Shown here piece by piece: positions 56,307 through 64,000 of a DNA stretch of 64,000 nt (the stretch's first letter is position 1; every line of letters starts with the position of its first letter). The stretch comes from Emergomyces orientalis (lineage: Eukaryota; Ascomycota; Eurotiomycetes; Onygenales; Ajellomycetaceae): NCBI GenBank assembly GCA_002110485.1, contig MOWL01000092.1:124001-188000 (forward strand). The letters run 5' to 3'. The notes beneath the pieces were generated by a model. That model was not told where the DNA came from, did no database searches, and was given only the letters and a program-made list of their open reading frames with translations. A program made the position numbers and the translations under genes.

Positions 56307-58720
56307 TTATCTCGCACCGTCATAATCAGCCCTCCATTCTTGCCCGGGCTGTCCCCAGCCGCTACCAGCAGGCGGGACACCCATCATCTGATCCTGTGTC
56401 GGCGGGCCGGGGGAGTAATTCTGCCCAGAACTGCTCACATACCCACTACCTAGCCCCGAATCGTCATCGTCGCCAAATCCATATTCCCCGCCAGAACTGG
56501 CATCAAAACTACTCCTACCTCCCCCGCCTCCGATATCGCTTGTGTCATCTGGCTGTGGCGCAAGCTGGTCCCATTGGAGAGTTTGAAGTGCAGGATATTG
56601 TGCTAAGAGTGCTGCGGGAAGTGTGAAGCCGGACGGTTGTCCGTCTATTGCGGGAATATTCATCTGTTGGTTTACTGGCTGTAGATGACCCTGCATCTGC
56701 TGCTGACCTACATAGGTCCTCTCGCGCTCGAGAGCCTCTTCATCCAGCAAAGGTTTGATACAAACTCTGCCTGCTTCAGATCGGAAATGACGGCCTAGTG
56801 CATCAGCTCTTGCGAACCGTCGTCCACAGCCCCAGTGTCCCCCCGGGCCAAATCTCCACGGCAGACGAATTTCTTTTCCCCCGAGTGAAGAGATTCGTGT
56901 CGCTTCCGGTCATGCTGACGGGCGAAGGCCTTACCGCAAACAGTGCACACAAAAGGTCTCTCATCGGTATGAGTGCGGAGATGCGATCGTAAATTATAAG
57001 CTCTCGTGAATCGTTTCGGGCATAGACTGCATTGGAATGTTGCTGGATGTTTTTGTATACGCTTAGAATCTGTACTGCTGGCACCGGGCCGTTGAGGGTC
57101 TGCAAGATCCAGTATATAATTACGATTGTCTATCGAGGAGGTAGACTGGCGGCGATTCTTGGCTGCTGCTGGAGACGTATCGCGGGAAGCCGGAGTGCTC
57201 AAATTGCCGGTACTGCCGCTAAAAGGGGAAAGAGACCGCGAGGTGGAGCCCGGGCCACCCGCAAGGGCCGTTGCGGTTGAAGATGGCATCGGACGAGCCA
57301 TGGCATGTGCAAATGGATCAGACTTACTCCGTCCACGGGAACCTATTATTCCGTCTCATTTAGTATTAATGGCTTTAAAAGGCGCACTACGCGGATATAT
57401 AGAAAGGATGGAATACTTACGTCCAACGGGAGGGCTTAGAGTGTCCATATCTGTCTCAGGTTTGGCCGGCCCAAAACTTGTGGTTCGAGAAGGTGGCGCA
57501 AATTCGACATTGATAGAAGGGGGAGTCATTTGGGCAGCCTGGCCCATATCTCCAGGGCTATTATGACTTTGAAAAGCCGGTACAGGAGCTGGGGAGGCCT
57601 CAGACCTAGCAACATACATATCGGGAGGACTAGTAGGTCCGAGTTGATTATTCACATGCTGGGTTAAAAGGAATGAGCCATCTTGTCCAGGCTCCGGGCC
57701 TTGTTGCTGAGGCAGTAAGCGAGGAGAAATGTAGGGACTGTGGCCTGGGCTAAGGCCGTGATGCTGTGCTTGATCTGATATTGAGAATGCTTCCATTCCC
57801 AATGCATTCTCGTACAGACCCTGGTCATTTTGCGCGGATAGCAAAGGAGAATGGTTGTTTGTGTCTACATCGAACGCATCGTGGTGACTTAGATAGGGCG
57901 AATGGGCAGCGGAGGAAACGTCTGAATGTTCTGACGGCGCTCTTCGATGGGTCTGGAAAACTGGATTTCCTAACATTCCATGCCAATCGGTCTGGGGCTG
58001 GCTCGTTAGAAAGGCTGCACTTGCGGGGTCTAATGAAGCAGGGCGAGAATGGCCAGGAGTATAATAGGCACCAGGACTGGAAGCTGGGGATGATGGACGT
58101 CCAGGGGATGGGTGGGCATCAGGTGGTATCAAATGCGGCGGCGTAGGATTGTGTGGAGATGATATCCTGCTCAAATCTGCGGGGTTGACGGACTGGTTTA
58201 ATTGTTGCTGCGGCTGCTGCGGCTGCTGCTGCTGCTGGTTAAGCTGTGGGTCAAGCATGAAAGAGGACTCAAAATCGGATGTAGGGTTGGTATTGGTGTA
58301 AATAGGAAAATCTTCAAATTGTTGTTGATTTGAGTTAAGAAGGTTGGAGAAGTTTTCCTCCCCCTGAGCGGCTTTGATATTAGACGAGCGCTCAAGCTGG
58401 CTAAGGAAGCCCGCCTCGAAGGATTGGGAGTACGGTTGGGGTTGACCGAAAGGTTGTTGTTCGGACGATTGGGCCCCAGAGGAGTGGATGAAATGGCTAT
58501 CGTGCACAGATGAGGCCAGGTAAGGGGTAATTATGGGGAATTGCTCGCTCGAAGTGGTGAGATTGTTTGAATTGGGAAATACAGACCCAGAAGCTTCGAG
58601 TCCGGGTGGAGGCGCTTGGACATCATGGTATTGAGGATGGGGGGATGGTGATGGATTTAAGGAGCGGTTTTTGTTGTCCGTCGAATGAGACCTCCCCCTG
58701 GTCTCCTGTGAAAAATCCAT
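56307..58720 (-). CDS. CRZ1: Calcineurin-responsive C2H2 zinc-finger factor Crz1/CrzA, with apparent frameshift
   Basis: Crz1 enters the nucleus after dephosphorylation by calcineurin and drives calcium- and stress-response genes. Minus-strand exons are 58720-57421 and 57342-56307; the junction restores PPVGRSRGRSKSDPFAHAM. The long N-terminal half is rich in Q, S, P and N, with a glutamine run (QQQQQPQQPQQQ) and the PSINVEF docking-type motif before the intron. Finger 1 (FQCSLCPKRFTRAYNLRSHLRTH) and finger 2 (FVCTVCGKAFARQHDRKRHESLH) are complete. Finger 3 starts as FVCRGDLARG, but the matching WGCGRRFARADALGRHF lies one base out of frame, after a G6 run (C6 on plus, 56839-56844). As given, the frame ends at a TAG shortly after, losing finger 3 and the C-terminal part down to 56307. 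One extra base would give about 778 residues. An in-frame upstream ATG lies at 58843. A sequencing deletion is the simplest explanation. Confidence 0.85.
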
Positions 58721-61700
58721 TGTGTTGTGCGTGCGTAAATGCGCGCGTGTAAATATGAGTGGTGGATGAGGTAGGTTGGTTTGTGGATGTATCCCAGAAT
58801 AGATCGGAAAATGGGATCGATTTTCCCAGGGCAGCAAACCCACCGTTTATTAGGCGGGGGGGTTTATTTGTCGACAGCCAACGGGGAGAGTTGAACTAAA
58901 ACAATGCCAAACTCTGACGGGGGATCAACGGCGTAGGTGGCGGTGGTGATGGAATGGAGAGCATTCGCAGTCCCCGGGTGGGCGTGAAGAAAAATGGCGG
59001 TTTAATTATTCTGTGGGGGGTTCTGATGCGTGGCGCAAGCCGATGTTTCGAACATTAAACCGAGTGATCAACACTTCCAGAGGAGCTGCAAGACGTACCG
59101 ATTCCAGGAATAGATCGCACAGCAATAGCCAGAACAAGGAAGTAGTTGGACAATGCGCGGAGAGAAATGAGCGAAGGGCGGAATAATATAGTTGGAGGGG
59201 GGGATTGGTGCGTGCTGATACAGCGGTTGGGCGTTGTGGTGGTGGTGGTTGTCGGCCACCCCACGGGCACCGCACAGGGGCAATCAGATGAAACTGGTAA
59301 GTGTCCGGAGTAGAGACACAGAGAGACTACTTGGTCGACATGGAGACGAAAGTAAAACGAGTAGCGATGGAGTTGGGGGATGGGAGGAAGAGGTGGAGGA
59401 GGTGGAGGAGGTGGAGGAGTTGAACGAGGATAAGTAGCAGAGATGAAGTTGAACAGGCCAAGAAAGGAAAGTGGACGCTATATCAGCCCAGGCCAAGAGG
59501 AGAGGGAGCAAGGGGCCCAGACAGCCAGGTACCGCCGAAGTACACCTACCTCCGAAAAGCAGCCGGAGTTACATTGCTACCCACTTAGAGATACATAAGA
59601 AGTACTTGAAATTATTTTATCTATCTGCGCTCAATTCTTACATGAATTCTTTTCCCACAACCAGCAAATGTTTAACCGACTTTTGTATACCCACAATATC
59701 ATGGTTTGGGGTTACCCGTCTAGATAATGCTCTACATCTACACGTAAATTACAGCTGCACGCACATAATTAATTATCCGACTATACCAGCCCCATCTGTC
59801 GCCACAGGAGCCAGATCGCCCTTTAACCATCGCATCTAAGATCCTCTTCTCGTATTCTAACCTTCTGCCCTTGAACAGTGGCTCGGTGCATGGCTGCAAG
59901 TCACGAGATCACCCGATACCTATCTCTCTATCACACAATCAGGCGGAACTTTGGGTAAATTAGCGTCGCAAGGCATGTTTCGTCAATTCCATGCTTTATT
60001 ATACAATCATATAGGAATCCTCTCCTTGTCAGCCCCTGCAGGAACCAGGGGACAGAAGAATAGCCCTTCTTGTTCTTGTTCTTCTAGTTCTTCTTGGAGT
60101 TGGTCTTGATCTTGATTCCAAAAGGTTCGTCCCGACTCAGCCACAGGGCTGAGCACTCCCAAACCCACACGCTGGGCCATTCCTTGTCCCGCAACATTTG
60201 CTCATCCCGCCAATAGCTATCCTCCTGCAAAAGATAGTAAATTCCCCGTGCGGCCTAGAGGATCTTCTGCAGCGTCCTGCTTCGGTTGTTCCAAAACTTG
60301 CATCCGAATGAGACATGGTCGAAGCTACTCCATAGGCAGAGCTTCTTTGGACGATTCTTCAGAAATCTGTGATGAGCTTGTTTCAAGCGCCCGTCTTCTT
60401 TGTGTGAGCGGCTTATCAACACAGTAACAATGAGCATATCGGCCGTCCATTTCTCATTATGTGGTTAATAGTTAACTGATGGATTGCTGTCTCGCCCTTC
60501 CAACTCTTTTCCTCCCTCACTGCCGCCGCCGCCACCGCCATCATTCATTCAATCCCGCATCATGCCCAGACACACTAACAGATGATAAACTCACCAGGAT
60601 GTTAGCCTTGGAAGAAGCTGCGCAGACTCGTGGAAGCTATGGGCTGTGATCTCTGCCAAAGCTAATGTCTATAATTAGCACTTCGTACATGGATGTATTT
60701 GCACACACGCTCTGTTCTGTGCCTAGGGCAGACACGCATGATTCCTGTGCGTTATCAGCACAACCATAGTAATCATGAATCATCGCCAACAAAATCTCTG
60801 GTTCCCTCTTCCCTCCCCACCTAAACTTGCACAAAGGGTCCATAATCCTCTTTGCTGCAAGGCAGACTGGCAAGTGTACCTTGTCTATGTTTAGCAGCCG
60901 AGTAGTGCAGCTGCTTAAATGATCCAGGGTTTCATGAAGACTATTGTTTTTGAAATCTGCGTGTTTCACCTGTTGAGCATGGACCCCTTCATCCTCCTTT
61001 TTTTTTCTCTCTCTTACTGCTTCATTATGATCGATTTTGTTACCCCATTATTATCATTCTTGCGATTTAACATAACCTCTACGCCCATCTCCGCATTGTT
61101 GCACCGCTTTCAAGCCATCCTTCCTAGATACGGAATATAAATGGTAACCCTCTCAGGCCACTTCCAGATCGACATGACCAAAGTAGGATTTTAATATTAA
61201 CTCTCCATTAAGATTGCAATGTATGAATCTAGTGGCCAAGAATTTGACATGACTCAAAAAGTAGACAGATATCAGTTCGGTAATTGCGCATTTCAAAAAA
61301 TCTCAGTTGATTTATTTTCGCCTTAATTTCTCTTCCGAGATTATGACAAGGTTAGTCAAGGTTTTGTTTATGTACTAATCTAAATATATCTAGATACTCT
61401 CTCTACCTTTGACATTTCCATGCCCTTCATCAAGGCTTCTTTCGACCATGATTCCGAGAGCAGACACGGGATGACTAATCGGAACGGTAAGTTAGTCAGC
61501 TAACCCTAATTGGTATCGCCAAATGCGGTAATTCTTTCGGTACCTGAGTACCTAGGCATAAATATAAACCTAGATGCAGAGATGCATGGGTTAGATTATC
61601 TGATCAGATAGTGTAGCATTGAAATATGTCTCCGAGGGATGCATTGAAGAAGTGTGGAGATGATCCTGAAGAATGGGGGGCAAGCCGGGTCCCACGTCTA

Positions 61701-61945
61701 TCTTTTACCCCGCATGCTGTTGAGCTGAAACAATGTGGGAACTTGATATAAATGAACCGAGGAGCAAGTCATTGTTCCATATATAATAACTGCTCTCCGT
61801 CAATTAAGCGAACAGTGATAGTCATAAGAAGCCGAAAATCAATAATCCAGTCAATTAACCACCTCCTGACTGTTCCTGTATAGTATGCAGCTCCCAATAC
61901 CCGCGCCAATCAACGCTATCACCATTCCGCATAGCTTCCATTACC
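58721..61945. other. 3.2-kb region between divergent CRZ1 and the M20 amidohydrolase
   Basis: The two genes start here and point apart. The first part should be CRZ1 promoter and 5' leader, and contains a 9-bp GGTGGAGGA-type repeat at 59391-59419 and several short upstream open frames. A/T-rich sequence dominates from 61000 onward. A GGTACCTGAGTACCTAGG element lies at 61539-61556. No open frame above about 125 codons has a recognisable domain. No RNA gene was recognised. Confidence 0.5.
59391..59419 (+). repeat. 9-bp AGGTGGAGG-type tandem repeat
   Basis: Three copies of a purine-rich 9-mer in the CRZ1 upstream region. Confidence 0.8.
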
Positions 61946-63343
61946 ATGACTTCCTTCACTGCGGACGAAATATTCCAGGTAATAGAATTACACCGCCCGG
62001 CGCTCGCCCGATATGAAGCCCTCTACAAACATCTGCACGCCCACCCGGAGCTCTCCCACCAAGAATACAACACTGCCAAAACTGTCGCGAACAAGCTCCA
62101 ACAGCTGAACATCCCAGATCTCCAAATCCAAACGGGAATCGGCGGCACCGGCGTCGTCGCCGTCCTTCCCAACAAGAATCGGAATGAAGCATCATCTACA
62201 TCAACTCAAAATGGCCCAACAATCCTCCTCCGTGCTGAATTAGACGCCCTCCCCGTCCACGAACAAACCAGCCTCCCCTACGCCAGCAAAGAAACAATCA
62301 AAGACGCCAATGACGACCATAAACTTAAACCCACCATGCACGCCTGCGGCCACGACATGCACATGGCTTGCCTCCTCGCCGCCACAGAGGCCCTCTCATC
62401 CCCCGGGCTCCGTGCCCGCTGGCACGGGACGCTCGTAATCCTCTTCCAACCCGCCGAGGAACATGGCAACGGCGCCACCCGCATGATTTCCGACGGCCTC
62501 TTCTCCCCAACATCGCCCTACAACATCCCAATCCCAGACATCTTCCTCGGCCAACACGTCCTCGCAGCCCGCGCGGGTACTATAGGCATGAAACCCGGCG
62601 CCCAAATGGCCGCCTCGGACTGTCTCAAGGTCACCTTCCACGGCCGCGGTGGCCACGCTTCCATGCCGCAGTTCACCATCGACCCGATCGTCATGGCCAG
62701 TAGCGCCGTGGTGCGTCTACAGACCATTGCCAGCCGCGAGATAACGTCGGGCAGCGTCGATGGACTTGGCGTCGTCTCTGTCGGTAGCCTGCATGCCGGC
62801 AGCGCGGCGAATATCATCCCCGCCACTGCAGAGATGGAGGTGAATATTCGCACGGCGGACGAGACGACGCGGGCGAAAGTTCTAGCGTCTGTGGAGCGCA
62901 TTGTGCGTGCAGAGAGCCAGGCGAGTGGGGCGGAGAGGGAACCTGAGATTACGCGGACGTTGAGTTTCCCGATTACAGTGAATGATGCGGCGGTTACAGA
63001 GAGGTTGGGGACTACGTTTGCGCGGATGTTTGATGATGGCGGTTCTGAAGAACGTGGAGGTGGGGGTCGTGGTTTGTATCGCTTCCGCCCTGATTGGCCG
63101 CGTAGCAATGCATCGGAAGACTTTGGATGTCTGGGTGCATCGGTGGGGAAGCCGAGCTGTTTCTGGTTTTTCGGAGGTGTGGACCCGCAGTTGTGGGATG
63201 AAGCGGAGAGGAATGGGACGGTTGCGAAAGATATTCCTGTGAACCATTCGCCATTTTATGCGCCAGCTATACAGCCAACGATGCGGGTTGGGGTCGATGC
63301 GTTGGTCGGAGCAGCGTTGACATTTTTGGGGAAGAGAGAGTAA
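61946..63343 (+). CDS. M20 (M20D) family metal-dependent amidohydrolase
   Basis: The frame is intronless, 465 codons. Relatives hydrolyse N-acyl amino acids, hippurate or indole-acetyl amino acids. The motifs are in family order: LHAHPELSHQEYNTA, GIGGTGVVAVL, LLRAELDALPVHE, HACGHDMHMACLLAA (metal-binding Cys/His and His), LFQPAEEHGNGATRMI (catalytic and metal Glu, His), and GQHVLAARAGTIGMKPG. The dimerisation domain includes VTFHGRGGHASMPQFTIDPIVMA, and the last metal histidine is in PVNHSPFYAPA near the end. SEDFG is also present. All metal ligands appear intact, so an active enzyme is expected. No signal peptide is seen, so it is probably cytosolic. The substrate cannot be told. The N-terminal half is markedly C-rich at third codon positions. 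Confidence 0.9.
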   Translation: MTSFTADEIFQVIELHRPALARYEALYKHLHAHPELSHQEYNTAKTVANKLQQLNIPDLQIQTGIGGTGVVAVLPNKNRNEASSTSTQNGPTILLRAELDALPVHEQTSLPYASKETIKDANDDHKLKPTMHACGHDMHMACLLAATEALSSPGLRARWHGTLVILFQPAEEHGNGATRMISDGLFSPTSPYNIPIPDIFLGQHVLAARAGTIGMKPGAQMAASDCLKVTFHGRGGHASMPQFTIDPIVMASSAVVRLQTIASREITSGSVDGLGVVSVGSLHAGSAANIIPATAEMEVNIRTADETTRAKVLASVERIVRAESQASGAEREPEITRTLSFPITVNDAAVTERLGTTFARMFDDGGSEERGGGGRGLYRFRPDWPRSNASEDFGCLGASVGKPSCFWFFGGVDPQLWDEAERNGTVAKDIPVNHSPFYAPAIQPTMRVGVDALVGAALTFLGKRE

Positions 63344-64000
63344 AAATCCTGGCTTTCTCCGTTTAGCAGCACTCTTGGCTGAGAGTGTAGAAAATTTTGT
63401 TTCTGTCACCTGTTTTATTGAATTCGATGATATACCTAGGTATTTTGCAATTCACGAATGAATTAATGTATCTTCTTTGTTGGCCTTCGATTCAAAAAAG
63501 AAGGGTGATGGGGAGGAGGGGAAAAAGGAAGGATCGCTTCTTCTCATCGATCGATGTTTCCATATAACAAGAATATGGTAGCCCCAAAGTAATAAGTAAT
63601 TTATGACAAAAATGCCACCGCGTAAGTATGTAGATCGTAGTCATATATAAGAATAATATATATTTTACAAAAAGGGTGGATGGAGAGATGAGATGGAAAT
63701 TAGACAACAAGAAGGTATATGGAGAGCCAAATATTAATGATCCAATTCACTAGCCCCAATTCCCTGCGCTTCCTTAGAAAATCATGCGTATGCAAATGAT
63801 AACTAGTAGGGAATAGAGGCGGAAGAAGAAAATGTTTTTAAAACAAAACATTTAAACCCGATTCATAGGAGGAGAGAGATGTAAGAGAATGGAGCATACG
63901 GTGTGATGAGAAAAAGGAGAGGTACGGATGAGAACTGGTAAAGGAGGAAGGGGGAGGGTATGATGCGTAAGCATGAATGACGACAATATACTGCAATAAT
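63344..64000. other. 3' region of the M20 gene and end of window
   Basis: A perfect TACCTAGGTA palindrome lies at 63433-63442, about 90 bases after the stop codon. The rest is AT- and purine-rich without a supported gene. Confidence 0.55.
63433..63442. promoter_or_regulatory. TACCTAGGTA palindrome, second copy
   Basis: Identical to the palindrome at 34354-34363. It lies downstream of the M20 gene. Confidence 0.35.

Noticed and set aside
57126..58146. Plus-strand frames of 126-146 codons over CRZ1
   Set aside because: Antisense to CRZ1, whose low-complexity sequence leaves other frames open.
62518..63409. Minus-strand frames of 175-196 codons over the M20 gene
   Set aside because: Antisense shadows caused by the high third-position GC of the M20 gene.
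1..64000. Search by eye for transposons, long terminal repeats, biosynthetic clusters, CRISPR arrays and viral genes
   Set aside because: No reverse transcriptase, transposase, polyketide or peptide synthetase, long direct repeats or viral core genes were recognised. The only integrase-like element is the zinc finger inside the SPT10-like host gene.

Overview
The window is nuclear DNA of a filamentous ascomycete (Pezizomycotina). The evidence is the gene content, short spliceosomal introns with GTAAGT/GTATGT/GTGAGT donors and CTAAC/CTGAC-like branch sites, genes on both strands without operons, and AT-rich spacers full of homopolymers. A CrzA-type transcription factor with a PSINVE docking motif, a proline/glutamine-rich metacaspase and an Aco2-type aconitase point to Eurotiomycetes. 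Onygenales is my guess, but it rests on general impression and cannot be proven here. No rRNA, tRNA, transposon, virus or CRISPR array was recognised. All exon coordinates below were built by hand from frame continuity, splice signals and family conservation.

Layout. 0-9 kb: TSR3 (18S rRNA modification), an SPT10-like GNAT/integrase-zinc-finger protein, and the chaperonin subunit CCT7. 9-12.7 kb: a long gene-poor stretch. 12.7-19 kb: a type I metacaspase and an F-box/LRR-like protein. 19.5-23.2 kb: ribosomal protein eS26 (minus strand) diverging from a four-CBS/PB1/tail-anchored protein. 24.4-28.1 kb: the karyopherin PSE1/KAP121. 29.3-31.8 kb: a mitochondrial Aco2-type aconitase (minus). 32.3-35.4 kb: a UPF0662/DUF2408 protein (minus) diverging from ribosomal stalk protein P1. 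35.9-37.3 kb: a PQ-loop vacuolar transporter (minus). 38.4-45.3 kb: three intronless genes, namely a type II membrane protein of unknown function, an acyltransferase-3 membrane protein and an OCH1/GT32 mannosyltransferase. 46.2-50.8 kb: an RQC1/TCF25 homologue (minus) diverging from a mitochondrial PP2C phosphatase. 51.7-55 kb: COX18 (minus) diverging from ALG11. 56.3-58.7 kb: a CRZ1/CrzA calcineurin-responsive zinc-finger factor (minus) that carries an apparent one-base frameshift in its third finger. 61.9-63.3 kb: an M20 amidohydrolase.

Most genes are housekeeping and act independently. Loose themes are ribosome biogenesis and translation (TSR3, eS26, P1, RQC1), protein folding and import (CCT7, PSE1), mitochondria (Aco2, the PP2C phosphatase, COX18) and the secretory or cell-surface pathway (OCH1-like, acyltransferase, unknown type II protein, ALG11). 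I found no convincing new multi-gene system. The observations most worth checking are the frameshift in CRZ1, the intronless possible surface-glycan trio, and the unknown type II protein with a GPHDARVF motif.
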